Translations under genes and position numbers: made by a program
Shown here: positions 37,626 through 46,452 of the stretch, in pieces
Layout of the letters: each line of letters opens with the position of its first letter
Numbering within the stretch: the first letter of the stretch is position 1
Notes under the pieces: model-generated
What the model saw: the letters and a program-made list of their open reading frames with translations, nothing else
Databases searched by the model: none
Told to the model about the DNA's origin: nothing
Assembly: GCA_017792365.1 (NCBI GenBank)
Contig: CP051229.1
Coordinates: 806,001 to 870,000, forward strand
Direction of reading: 5' to 3'
Length of the DNA: 64,000 bases
Source: Hyphomonas sp.
GTDB lineage: Bacteria; Pseudomonadota; Alphaproteobacteria; Caulobacterales; Hyphomonadaceae

Positions 37626-38582
37626 TCAGGCCATCAGGCCGACGGAATCGTCGATCGTCCGTCGCACCGCGCCAACGTAATCAACGCCCTGCGCGCCCTC
37701 CAGCGTCGCCTCGTAAAGAAGGCGCAGCGCATCGCGCACCACGTAGGGCCGCTCCATCGGCACGAAGTGCGTCGTCCCCGGTACCTGTGTCACCGCCGCA
37801 TCCGGCCGAACCGCATGCACACGCTGGTCCGTATCGGCCAGCGCCGTAGAAGCCTTCTTGGCCTGCAACACCACCAGCGGCAGGTACCGCTTCTTCAGCT
37901 TGCGGATCGCGCCCCACGGCCGAATGCGATGCGCCTTGAACACGGCAGCTTCCCACGCCGGATCGCAAGCCAGGCCGTACGTGCCGTCGTCGCGACGCAA
38001 AACGCCGTCCACGACATAGTCATCGAGAAACGGCGGGCGCCACGTCTTGAAGGCGCCACGACCAAACAGGTACTCGGCCGCCTCCCCGCTCGACGAGAAC
38101 GAGTTCCGCCGCTTGCGCGCGCCACGAGACAGCGGAGATTCGCCGCCAATCCGGCCAAGCACCGGGATGTGCTGCGAGAAGTACTTCCCCGGCCTCAACA
38201 GAACGGGATCGACAAGCACCAGCCCTTTCACCAGATCCGGCCGCTTGGCCGCCACCAGCAGCGCGACCGTCGCGCCCATAGAATGGCCGCCCAGCACCAC
38301 GCCCTCAGGTGATGTTTGTTGCAGCACCTGGATCACGTCGTCCCGGAACCGGTTCCAACTCTTCAGCTTCTTCGGCTGCGCCGGCAGCGTGCTCCGCCCA
38401 TGACCGCGCAAATCGATCGCCGCGCAGTGAATCTGCCCCGCAAGCGGCTCGAGGATGGACTGGTAGGTCAGCGCATTGAAGCCCGTGGCATGCAGGAACA
38501 TGACCTCGATGTCGCGAACCGGATCGCCATAGGCAATCCCGGTGACTTCACCGTCCTTGAGATCAACCTTGAACCGGCGCAT
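37626..38582 (-). CDS. Alpha/beta hydrolase
   Basis: A 318-residue cytosolic alpha/beta-hydrolase-fold protein. The oxyanion segment is FLHATGFNALTYQ near residue 29. The nucleophile elbow is GGHSMGATVAL near residue 98 and the catalytic His is in GTTHFVPMERP near 270; DLRGHGRS supports the epoxide-hydrolase/esterase-like branch. No signal peptide is present. The substrate is unknown. The gene lies 7 bases downstream of the DUF4197 gene on the same strand and converges on the thioesterase with no gap. Confidence 0.88.
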   Translation of the reverse strand: MRRFKVDLKDGEVTGIAYGDPVRDIEVMFLHATGFNALTYQSILEPLAGQIHCAAIDLRGHGRSTLPAQPKKLKSWNRFRDDVIQVLQQTSPEGVVLGGHSMGATVALLVAAKRPDLVKGLVLVDPVLLRPGKYFSQHIPVLGRIGGESPLSRGARKRRNSFSSSGEAAEYLFGRGAFKTWRPPFLDDYVVDGVLRRDDGTYGLACDPAWEAAVFKAHRIRPWGAIRKLKKRYLPLVVLQAKKASTALADTDQRVHAVRPDAAVTQVPGTTHFVPMERPYVVRDALRLLYEATLEGAQGVDYVGAVRRTIDDSVGLMA

Positions 38583-38588
38583 CGCCGC

Positions 38589-39334
38589 TCAGCCTCCAAA
38601 CACTTTGCGAAGGATTTCGCTCGTGCGTTTCACGGGATCGCGGCGAATGGCAAGCTCCTCGCTGGCGACATAATGAAACAATCCTTCAACCGCTCCATCG
38701 ACCGCGTGCGTGATGATGATGTCTCGCGGCTCGGCATCGACCAGTCCGCGAGCATAACGATTGACGACCGAGTCGACCGCGCGCAACGCGCCCGCGTCGG
38801 ACAGGGCGGACTCAACGTACGGGCTCAACGCTTGTTTCAATCCAACCTCGGTCTTGCTGCGCAAAAGCTGGGTCGCCGCAGTGTCATCACCCCTAAGCAC
38901 CGACATGGCGTCCTCGATCGTCATCGACCGGATGGCGTCGACGACCAGCTTTTTCGCCGCCGGCATCGCCGCTTCGGCGCCCCGATTGACCCTCAGCTCC
39001 AGGTCATCCAGCGGACCCGACATCCCAAACGGCCGCAACCGGCTCTGGACCCCAACCAGCACGCCGGGAAGCCCGATCCGCACTTCAGGGTCTTCAAAGA
39101 ATCCATTACGAGCGCCCAGGCGCGAACTTGCCCGGTCGGCAGCGACTGACAGCGCTTCCTTCAGGCCATCGCTGACCTCCGCGACGCTTAGCTGGCGCGT
39201 ATCTCCCAGTCGCTGATGCAGCGCATCAGAAAAACCTTCCCGAGATCGCGCGACTGGGCCAACGCAGGCGACAGCATGGTGCACAGCACAAAAGCGCTGG
39301 CTCCGGCCATTGCCCGGACAAATCGCCCTCCCAT
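38589..39334 (-). CDS. DUF4197 secreted protein, apparent frameshift
   Basis: A protein of about 248 residues with a clear signal peptide (ATG at 39334 behind a GGAGG ribosome-binding site; cleavage near SPALAQ) and a DUF4197 body. The body starts VAEVSDGLKEALSVAADRA and includes NRGAEAAMPAAKKLVVDAI and the terminal VASEELAIRRDPVKRTSEILRKVFG. Signal and body are in different frames. A sixth T in the coding-strand run at 39230-39234 turns GKVF into GKVFSDALHQRLGD and restores it. DUF4197 proteins are periplasmic and of unknown role. It precedes the alpha/beta hydrolase gene. Confidence 0.83.
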
Positions 39335-39674
39335 GGAACCTCCACAATCTCCCCACTCGATTGGAGCGGTAAATGTCGGCCGCGTCAAACCAGACAACGC
39401 CTTCAGGTTGCGTTGAGAGCGACGCCTTGAGAACTCGGGGAGGTCTGGGCTGGCGCTCTCCCAGCAGCGCGGCCTCGGGGTGGTCGGGGGGGACGGATCT
39501 GACCGCAATCCACCGGGAGAGCTAACCAGACAGCGCAACAAGGTCGCGCCGCTAATCTCCATGTGGGAGGAATTCGCCCGGCAGAAGGGCCAAACTGCAT
39601 AACATAAGGCAGCCAGAACGCGCTGCGGAGGCAAGCAATACGCCCGCCCCCGCAGTACACTACTGTACACTACT
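39335..39674. other. Intergenic region with a decamer repeat at its edge
   Basis: About 340 bases without a convincing gene. It should carry the DUF4197 promoter. The right end (39653-39697) holds an imperfect 10-base tandem repeat, annotated separately. A run of seven G residues occurs near 39487. I see no RNA gene or mobile element. Confidence 0.55.
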
Positions 39675-39697
39675 TTACGCTACTGTGCGCTGATGCG
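39653..39697. repeat. Imperfect 10-base tandem repeat
   Basis: Roughly four units related to TACTGTACAC (TACTGTACAC, TACTTTACGC, TACTGTGCGC and a partial unit on each side). It spans the 3' end of the leftward gene ending at 39675. Because the period is 10, the TAG in each unit on the minus strand falls in a different frame. Confidence 0.75.
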
Positions 39698-40097
39698 CCT
39701 CGTGTGCGGCCGGACTTCCAAGCGCATCGCCCAGATGCCCAAAACCGCGAATTCCAAACTCCGACTCGGCAAACCCCTGGATCGCCGGAAACAGCCCGCC
39801 AACCTGCGCCGGACCCAGCCCGCGCGAGGTCAGCGCCTCCGTCATCTGCTCGATCACGGCCACCCGGCCGCCCGGCGTCTGCTCGATCAGCCGCGCGATC
39901 ACGCCCGTGCTCGCCCCGACTTCAGCGCCCATCTTGGCCGCCAGCGTACGCGTCCCGGGCACACGCTCGAAAATCTCGCGCGACAGCTCCGCGCCCTGCC
40001 TGTCCGCAGCGTTCAGGACGATCCCGAGCGCCGAGCGGGCATCCTGGGGCGACAGCCCCGTATGCTCGCAGATGTACTCTACCATTTCAGTCAACAT
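39675..40097 (-). CDS. DUF2780-like small protein, unknown
   Basis: A 140-residue, largely helical soluble protein beginning MLTEMVEYICEHTGLSPQDARSALG. An internal repeat of small residues (TLAAKMGAEVGASTGVIARL) and a C-terminal GFAESEFGIRGFGHLGDALG complete it. The pattern resembles the DUF2780 (VcgC/VcgE) group, but I am not sure. The start at 40097 is preferred to 40115. Its stop codon lies inside a 10-base tandem repeat. It diverges from the thiolase gene. Confidence 0.6.
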   Translation of the reverse strand: MLTEMVEYICEHTGLSPQDARSALGIVLNAADRQGAELSREIFERVPGTRTLAAKMGAEVGASTGVIARLIEQTPGGRVAVIEQMTEALTSRGLGPAQVGGLFPAIQGFAESEFGIRGFGHLGDALGSPAAHEAHQRTVA

Positions 40098-40287
40098 GCA
40101 CCGGCCCCGCAGCAATCTCGATCGCCCAAGCTTCGCCCGTTATGGTTGCCGTGGTCTTAAGATTCCCTGCGACCCAGCTTGCAGTTGCAATTATCGGCCA
40201 GATATCGCTTAGGTATCTGACAATTGCGGATTTCGCGGGGACCGCCCGCGTCAGACGAACATCTCAGAAGCGTTCAGGAGGACGATC

Positions 40288-41493
40288 ATGCGTGAGGCGG
40301 TAATTGTTTCGACGGCCCGGACCGGTCTGGCGAAATCAGCCAGAGGCGGCTTCAACCAGACCCACGGCGCGTCCCTCGGCGGCCACGCGATCAAGCACGC
40401 GATCGACAGGGCCAAGATCGACGCCGGCGAAGTCGAAGACGTCTATCTCGGCTGCGCCAACCCTGAAGGCGCCACGGGCGGCAACATCGCGCGCCAGGCC
40501 GCCCTCTGGGCCGGCTGCCCCGTCACCACGGCAGGCGCCACCATCAACCGTTTCTGCTCATCGGGCCTCAACGCTGTCGCACTCGCCGCTGGCCAGATCC
40601 GCGACGGCTCTGACATCGTCATCGGCGGCGGCGTCGAAAGCATCTCGCTCGTCCAGCTCGGCGGACACGGCAACCGCCACATGGCCGCCAACCCGGAACT
40701 CGTCGAGACGATCCCCGCCATCTACATGACCATGATCGAAACCGCCGAGATCGTCGCTGAGCGCTATGGCGTCTCGCGCGAGTACCAGGACGAATACGCC
40801 CTGATGTCCCAGCAGCGCACCGCCGCCGCACAGAAAGCCGGCAAGTTCGCCGACGAAATCGTCCCGATGGACGTGAAGTGGGCAAAGACCGACAAGGCCA
40901 CCGGCGAAGTCACGATCGTCGACTACACAGTCGAAGGCGACGAGTGCAATCGCCCGCAGACCACGCTGGAAGACCTCCAGAAACTGCAGCCCGTCTTCAA
41001 GGGCGGCCAGCAGGTCAAGGAAGGCAAGTACGTCACGGCCGGCAACGCATCGCAGTTCTCAGACGGCGGCGCCGCGCTCGTCCTCATGGAAGCCAAGGAA
41101 GCCGAGAAGCGCGGCCTCCAGCCGCTCGGCGCCTTCAAGGGCTTCGCCGTCGCCGGTTGCGAGCCTGACGAAATGGGCATCGGCCCCGTCTTCGCCGTGC
41201 CCCGCCTGCTCGAGCGCCACGGCCTGAAAGTCGACGACATCGACCTGTGGGAGCTCAACGAAGCCTTCGCATCGCAGTGCCTCTACAGCCGCGACAAGCT
41301 CGGCATCGACCCGGAGAAGTACAACGTCAACGGCGGCTCGATCTCGATCGGCCACCCCTACGGCGTCACCGGCGCACGCTGCACCGGCCACCTCTTGCTC
41401 GAAGGCCGTCGTCGCAAGGCGAAGTACGGCGTCGTCACGATGTGCATCGGCGGCGGTCAGGGCGCTGCCGGACTTTTCGAGATTTACTCGTAA
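40288..41493 (+). CDS. Acetyl-CoA C-acyltransferase (thiolase)
   Basis: A 401-residue thiolase. The acyl-accepting Cys is in TINRFCSSGLNAVALAA near residue 90, the catalytic His in GHPYGVTGARC near 352 and the second Cys in CIGGGQGAAGLFE near 388. It catalyses either cleavage of 3-ketoacyl-CoA or condensation of acetyl-CoA. A second thiolase sits in the beta-oxidation operon at 50002, so this one may serve acetoacetyl-CoA formation, but that is inference. It has a GGAGG-like site before ATG 40288 and a strong terminator after it. Confidence 0.92.
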   Translation: MREAVIVSTARTGLAKSARGGFNQTHGASLGGHAIKHAIDRAKIDAGEVEDVYLGCANPEGATGGNIARQAALWAGCPVTTAGATINRFCSSGLNAVALAAGQIRDGSDIVIGGGVESISLVQLGGHGNRHMAANPELVETIPAIYMTMIETAEIVAERYGVSREYQDEYALMSQQRTAAAQKAGKFADEIVPMDVKWAKTDKATGEVTIVDYTVEGDECNRPQTTLEDLQKLQPVFKGGQQVKEGKYVTAGNASQFSDGGAALVLMEAKEAEKRGLQPLGAFKGFAVAGCEPDEMGIGPVFAVPRLLERHGLKVDDIDLWELNEAFASQCLYSRDKLGIDPEKYNVNGGSISIGHPYGVTGARCTGHLLLEGRRRKAKYGVVTMCIGGGQGAAGLFEIYS

Positions 41494-41536
41494 GTCACAC
41501 GGCCGCTTACCGGCCGGTCACACGTCTTTTGGTCAC

Positions 41537-41565
41537 AAGGCCGGCTTCTCGAAGCCGGCCTTTTT
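41537..41565 (+). terminator. Terminator after thiolase
   Basis: AAGGCCGGCTTC (41537-41548), a two-base gap, GAAGCCGGCCTT (41551-41562) and a T-run to 41565. The perfect stem lies 44 bases past the thiolase stop. Confidence 0.9.
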
Positions 41566-41603
41566 CCTTATTTGCGGCGCCGTACGTGGGCAGTCTGAGC
41601 CCC

Positions 41604-42263
41604 ATGAAAGCAAGTACCCGCTACCTGCTACCCGCCGCAGCGATGCTTATGGCGTTCGCATGCGACGCGCCGACCGACGCCCCAAGTGAGACCGCACTGG
41701 AGCCAAGCTCGCAGACGCTCGAAACGTCCATGCCAGCCGCCCCCGAACCCATCCCGGGTTGGGGCGTCCAACCCGATAGTGCCCCCGCGCTCATCCCTGC
41801 TGATCTCTCACTGGCGACATCCGATGGAGCATCCCTCTCGTCTGAAGACCTCCGCGGTCAGTGGACGATCCTCACCTTCTGGGGCCTCTGGAGCGAGGAT
41901 TCGATCGCAGACCTGAGGTTCATGAAGGCCCTAGACCGCGCCATCGATCAGGACCCGGAACTGAATTTCGCGGCAATCCACGTCCCGCAACCCGGCAACG
42001 AGATCGAAGCCCCCTACGGCGCTTATCTCTCACTGACACAGGGCCTCGCCGACCAGGGCGCGCCCTTCCCGACCGCTGAAGATGCAAACGGCGCCGCAAG
42101 CTCAATGCTCGGCATCACATCGACGCCGACCTATCTGCTCGTGGGCCCCGATCTCGCGATCGAAGCGCAGCGCGGCGCAATCGCCCCCGACGAGACCGAT
42201 GGCATCAAGTCGATGCTTCAGGGCGTCGCCGAGATCAAGAAACAGATCGTCGTCTCGCCCTGA
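41604..42263 (+). CDS. TlpA-like lipoprotein without redox cysteines
   Basis: A 219-residue lipoprotein (lipobox LMAFAC, Cys near residue 17) with a Pro/Ser-rich linker and a C-terminal thioredoxin-fold domain of the TlpA/redoxin type. The position of the CxxC motif reads WGLWSEDS, so both active cysteines are missing. The GITSTPTYLLVGPD segment keeps the cis-Pro. It may be a structural or binding protein rather than an oxidoreductase. It follows the thiolase terminator and converges on the GH19 gene (8 bases between stops). Confidence 0.8.
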   Translation: MKASTRYLLPAAAMLMAFACDAPTDAPSETALEPSSQTLETSMPAAPEPIPGWGVQPDSAPALIPADLSLATSDGASLSSEDLRGQWTILTFWGLWSEDSIADLRFMKALDRAIDQDPELNFAAIHVPQPGNEIEAPYGAYLSLTQGLADQGAPFPTAEDANGAASSMLGITSTPTYLLVGPDLAIEAQRGAIAPDETDGIKSMLQGVAEIKKQIVVSP

Positions 42264-42271
42264 CCCGGGAC

Positions 42272-43276
42272 CTAGAGTGAATCAACGTTGATCAGTTCGC
42301 TGATGTGCGTATGCGCAACGGCCTTGGGATCATCCACCGCCTTGTCGATCGCCTGCAGGGTCGCGCTATCGGCAATCCCTGTCCGCTCCAGCCCCAACTG
42401 ATCCTGGGCTCCCAACACACCGAGCTTTGTGTTGCGCCCGAAGATGCCGTCCGGCGTCCCGACAACGTCGAAGCCTAGTCGAACAAGGTCTTCCTGCAGC
42501 GCCTGCACACGCTCTCCCCGGTCGCCGATCTTGAGCGGCGCATTGGGATCATCAATCACCCGCTGGGGAGACTTGAGCAGATCCAGAACCTTGCTCGTCC
42601 ACAAAACACGTTCCCCCTCGGCATGGGCCGCAGACCGGCTCTGCGGGTTGCCGTAATTCACCCCGCGCGACACCGCAGCCGCATCGCCCTTGTCGGCCCA
42701 TTCATTGAGCCCGTTCATCTTCCAGTACGCCGCAGCAGCGCGGATAGACGCCATGTAATCCTTGGCCAGAAGGTCCGGTCGCTCCTCAAGCGGCAGGTTC
42801 GCCGCCTCGCCAACGCGGCGATAATTGTCGCGCCCCGTCAGCTGGATGAACCCCCGCCCGCGGTACTTGTACCCATCCCCCGGCTGCGTATTGCCCAGCG
42901 ACTCCCGCGCATAGACATAATTCGCCAGCGCTTCGGGATTGCCCGCATGCGCCTTCAACAGGTCCGGCTTCCCCCGGTACCGCGACGGCCAGACCTGCAG
43001 AAGCCGCTCGGCGCTATACCAGAGCTTCTCCTCCGTCAGCGTCAGCCAGCCCGTCTCGATCAGCCCCTGACCGATGAAATGCCCCACACGCTCCGGCGTG
43101 TTGAGTTCGAATTCCTGCAGCGTCTCCCACGACCGCAGCATCGCGGTAATGTACCGGCCACGCGGCTTGGGCGCGAAAAACGCCCAGCTATTGCCCCCGG
43201 AAACCCTTGGCAGCAGCGACACCAGCTTCGTCAGATTGATCTGGCTCGTGTCGTCAATCATGAGAAATTTGGCCAA
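42272..43276 (-). CDS. GH19-type lysozyme/chitinase-like enzyme with peptidoglycan-binding domain
   Basis: A 334-residue enzyme. The GH19-like catalytic region has GHFIGQGLIETGWLTL near residue 65 (catalytic Glu) and YKYRGRGFIQLTGRDNYRRVGEA near 138. A PG_binding_1 domain follows near 250-310 (LKIGDRGERVQALQEDLVRLG, DGIFGRNTKLGV). Enzymes of this layout are phage-type endolysins or cell-wall remodelling muramidases. No signal peptide is seen. The start is TTG at 43276, with a GGAGGG ribosome-binding site; the internal Met six codons later is an alternative. No holin or other phage gene is adjacent. Confidence 0.83.
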   Translation of the reverse strand: MAKFLMIDDTSQINLTKLVSLLPRVSGGNSWAFFAPKPRGRYITAMLRSWETLQEFELNTPERVGHFIGQGLIETGWLTLTEEKLWYSAERLLQVWPSRYRGKPDLLKAHAGNPEALANYVYARESLGNTQPGDGYKYRGRGFIQLTGRDNYRRVGEAANLPLEERPDLLAKDYMASIRAAAAYWKMNGLNEWADKGDAAAVSRGVNYGNPQSRSAAHAEGERVLWTSKVLDLLKSPQRVIDDPNAPLKIGDRGERVQALQEDLVRLGFDVVGTPDGIFGRNTKLGVLGAQDQLGLERTGIADSATLQAIDKAVDDPKAVAHTHISELINVDSL

Positions 43277-43348
43277 GTCGTCCCTCCTCTGACCAATTCA
43301 CCGCGGCACTGCGCCCCCATGCCGCCCGGCGAATCATATCATGATCCG

Positions 43349-44510
43349 ATGATGGTAGAACCGCGCTTCACATGCCTCGAATTCTTCGCCGGCGGCGGCC
43401 TCGCGCGGCTGGGCCTCCAGGATCATTTCGATTGCGTCTTCGCAAACGACATCGATCCCATGAAGTGCCGCACCTACCGGCAAAACTTCCCCGGCGACGA
43501 ACTGATCGAGGCGGATGTCACCGCAATCGACCCAGACAAGGTCCCGGACGCTGACCTCGCCTGGGCGTCCTTCCCCTGTCAGGATCTCTCCCTCGCCGGC
43601 GCACGCGGCGGACTGAACGGCGCCCGGTCCGGCGCCTTCTGGGGCTTCTGGAACATCATCGATCGCCAGCTGAAGCAGAATCGTGCGCCACGCCTGCTCG
43701 TGCTGGAGAACGTGACCGGCTTGATCTCATCGAACGGCGGGGGCGACCTGCAGGCCCTGCTTTCGACGCTTCAGGCCGGCGGCTACCACGCCGGCGCGGT
43801 CGTTCTCGACGCGGCGCACTTCCGCCCCCAGTCCCGCCCCCGCGTCTTCATCATCGCCCACCGCGGCGCACCGCCGCCCGCCCTCGTTTCAACGGCCCCG
43901 CACCCCGTCCATCATCCCCAAGCGCTCACACGCTTCGTAGCCACGCTCCCCGCACAGATCGCCGACAAATGGGTATGGTGGCGATTGCCAGACCTGCCAT
44001 CCGCAACATCGCCCTTTCAGACGTGATCGAAACGTCTCCGCCCGAGAACGTCTGGCGCGCCGACGCCGCCATGGAAAAGCTCCGCCGCCAGATGTCGCCG
44101 GCCCACCAGAAGCGTCTCGCCGACGCGCTGGATACTCCCGAGCTCCGAGCCGGCGCCGTCTACCGCCGCATCCGCACAGAAGACGGCCAGAAGGTCCAGC
44201 GGGCCGAGATCCTTACGACGGCCTCGCTGGCTGCCTCCGAACCCCCGCCGGCGGCTCATCCAAACAACTCCTCGTGGTCACGCAGAACGGCAAGGCGCGG
44301 CTGCGCCCGCTTCTGGCTCGCGAGGCCGCCCGGCTCATGGGCTGTCCGGAAACCTATAGTCTGCCAGCCAGCCAGACCGACGGCCTCAAAGTGATGGGCG
44401 ATGGCGTCTGCGTCCCGGCCGTGAAGTGGCTCGCCGACGAATTGCTCGCGCCCCTGCTGGCCCGGCAGCCAGTCTCGCTGGACGCAAAGGCCGCCCCGCT
44501 GCCAGTATAG
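43349..44510 (+). CDS. dcm: DNA (cytosine-5) methyltransferase, two apparent frameshifts
   Basis: A C5-methyltransferase of about 386 residues. Motif I is FFAGGGLARLGL, motif IV with catalytic Cys is SFPCQDLSLAG, and ENVTG (motif VI) and QSRPRVFIIAHR (motif VIII) follow in the first frame. The sequence then needs a base near 43997 to continue as RNIALSDVIETSPPENVW in the second frame. A further base near 44211-44214 is needed to reach DGLAGCLRTPAGGSS (motif IX region) and the final REAARLMGCPETY in the third frame. All motifs are intact once the shifts are corrected. vsr starts four bases after the stop, the classic pairing that repairs T:G mismatches created by deamination. Confidence 0.88.
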
Positions 44511-44513
44511 GCC

Positions 44514-44963
44514 ATGGCCGACACGCTCAGTCCTGCCCAACGGACCACCGCCATGCGAGCGGTCAAGTCCGCGAACACCACGCCCGAGATCGCCGTCCGG
44601 AAGGCCGCCCACCGACTGGGCCTGCGTTTCCGTCTCCAGCGCACCGATCTGCCGGGAAAGCCGGACCTCGTCTTCGTTTCCCGCCGCATCGCCCTATTCG
44701 TCCACGGCTGCTTCTGGCACGGCCACGACTGCCCGCGCGGTGCCCGCACGCCAGCCACCAACCGCGACTACTGGATCGCAAAGATCGCGAGGAACGCGGA
44801 CCGCGACACCCGGGTCGCCGGCGAGCTGCAGGCGCTCGATTGGCGCCCGGTCACGGTCTGGGAGTGCGAAACGAAGCCTCCTGAGGGTCTCGAGGCCCTC
44901 CTCACAGCCCGCCTCCAGCTTGACCGGAAAAACGCTTGCGACCAGTTAGGTAGAAACGGCTGA
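44514..44963 (+). CDS. vsr: Very short patch repair endonuclease
   Basis: A 149-residue nicking endonuclease that cuts 5' of T in T:G mismatches arising from 5-methylcytosine deamination. It shows MRAVKSANTTPEIAVRKAAHRLGLRF, the catalytic LPGKPDLVFVSRRIALFVHGCFWHGHDC (zinc-binding His/Cys; the second half is the typical WHGH) and NRDYWIAKIARNADRD. It starts 3 bases after the dcm stop and ends 12 bases before the next gene, so the three form one cassette. Full length and apparently intact. Confidence 0.95.
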   Translation: MADTLSPAQRTTAMRAVKSANTTPEIAVRKAAHRLGLRFRLQRTDLPGKPDLVFVSRRIALFVHGCFWHGHDCPRGARTPATNRDYWIAKIARNADRDTRVAGELQALDWRPVTVWECETKPPEGLEALLTARLQLDRKNACDQLGRNG

Positions 44964-44975
44964 AAGAATGCGCGG

Positions 44976-45508
44976 ATGCTGCCTGAAACCACCCAGCAAC
45001 TGATCCTCAAGTTATGGGACCTGACCGATCGCGGCGTCATCCCGTGGAAACCCGGCGAGACAGACGGCGAGCACCTCTTCGAGACCGAAGGCTACGTCGT
45101 CGCCGTTTCCGGCCAGCCGCCGTCGGTCCGCATTCTCCGTCCGCGGGGACACGAAGTTGAGCGCGCCGACGCAGCCGAACTTTCAGCCACCAAATGGCCC
45201 CGCCCCAACGCAAGCCGGTTCGATGAGGCCGTCCGGGAACTCGCAACCCGGGCCGCCGAACACGCCAACGGCGCACGGAAAACCGTTGCCGCTACAATGT
45301 CGGCAATCTCAACCCCGCACGCGCCCCAACGGCCGCCGCTTCCTCGGCCACCGGCAAACCAATCTTCGGCGCGATCGAGTCTTTCGATATCAGCGGCCCG
45401 TCCGCCAATGAGGCCACCAACGAGGCTGGCAAAGACAAGCACCAAACGCCCGATCAGGCCGAACACCCGACCGCACAGGCCGCGTACAGCCCCTGGCTCA
45501 CCACCTGA
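44976..45508 (+). CDS. Unknown protein in the dcm-vsr cassette, apparent frameshift
   Basis: A protein of about 177 residues immediately downstream of vsr. The N-terminal part (MLPETTQQLILKLWDLTDRG, IPWKPGETDGEHLFETEGYVV) is in one frame. One missing base near 45277-45282 leads into ENRCRYNVGNLNPARAP and the end AQAAYSPWLTT with a stop at 45508. The uncorrected frame runs on to 45947 but becomes an unlikely Arg/Pro/His-rich translation that overlaps the opposite gene. The acidic, Thr/Ala-rich second half looks disordered. I do not recognise the family; co-location with a methylase and Vsr suggests a DNA-related role only by association. Confidence 0.6.
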
Positions 45509-45650
45509 CAGCATCCTGAATTCCGCTGGTCTCAGAACCGGCAACTACCCGGCAACATGTGGCCAAGCACATCATCACCGCCGGTCACCGCCTCGGCTTC
45601 CGCGCACGCATCGGCGCCTTGCCCCCCGCGCAGAAAGCGCATCCCGGACG

Positions 45651-46452
45651 TCAGCCGTGGTCCGGCCGCCCCAGCTCGACCTGATCAAGGAACGCCACCA
45701 CCGAACCGCCGCCTTCGGTGACACACTCGAACAGGCGCCCATCCCTCGTGCGCATCCCAAGCGCCGTGTTGCGATCGCCGCGTTCATAGATGCCCGTCAC
45801 CACCGCGACATCGCCCAGCCGCTCCAGACAGGAATCCACCGCCCGGATCAGATCCGCAATGGCCGCGCCCTCGGCAGAACTCCCGCCGACTGTCCGGGGA
45901 ACCCGCAACCGAGAACGTCACATCATCGAACAGGACAGACGCGGTGAACTGGCTCGTCTCCCCGTTAGCGGTCTGACACCCGCTCCTCGACACCTGGATC
46001 GTCAGCGGAGGCGACACGAACAGGTCGGCGTCACCCTCACGCCGCGGCGGCGCAAGCGGAGCCTCGATCTCGGGCAATCCCGCACGGCGAAACACGAACC
46101 AGCCATCCAGGATGTCGAGGCGCCAGTACGGCTCATCGCCCGCAGCATAGAATGGCGGCGACAGCACCCAGTCAGCCGTATCAAGGTCCGGCGCGGACGG
46201 CGGCGGCGCAGCGGCAAGATTTGGCGGGGCTGCGTTGGCTCGGGTCGGCTGCGCGGCCGGCTCTTCGACATCGATCGGATCCTGAGCCGCATCGGCATCA
46301 GCAACCACATCTCCGCCCGGCGCAGCATCGGCCGCATCGACCGGCGCCTCGCCGCCGTCGCCGCATGCCGCCAGTCCCAGCACACAGGCCGCGACCACGC
46401 TCGTCGCGCGCACGATCACGGCTGCCCGGCGGTCAACTGACAAACGGGACAT
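45651..46452 (-). CDS. Lipoprotein of unknown function, apparent frameshift
   Basis: A predicted lipoprotein (ATG 46452, signal ending GLAAC with the lipidated Cys near residue 30) with a Pro/Ala/Asp-rich linker and a globular domain. That domain starts TADWVLSPPFYAAGDEPYWRLDILDGWFVF, then LFDDVTFSVAG. The C-terminal part (GGSSAEGAAIADLIRAVDSCLERLG, RDGRLFECVTEGGGSVVAFLDQVELG) is in another frame. Removing one base from the four-base C run (45896-45899) joins them as GSRTVGGSSAEG. EPYWRLDI resembles secreted META/COG3650-like domains, but the match is weak. Confidence 0.65.

Noticed and set aside
42623-43348. Upstream extension of the dcm frame
   Set aside because: It lies antisense to the GH19 gene; the methylase begins at MMVEPRFTCLEFF.
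45509-45947. C-terminal continuation of the gene after vsr
   Set aside because: The translation is Arg/His/Pro-rich and overlaps an opposite lipoprotein gene; a one-base correction gives a stop at 45508.
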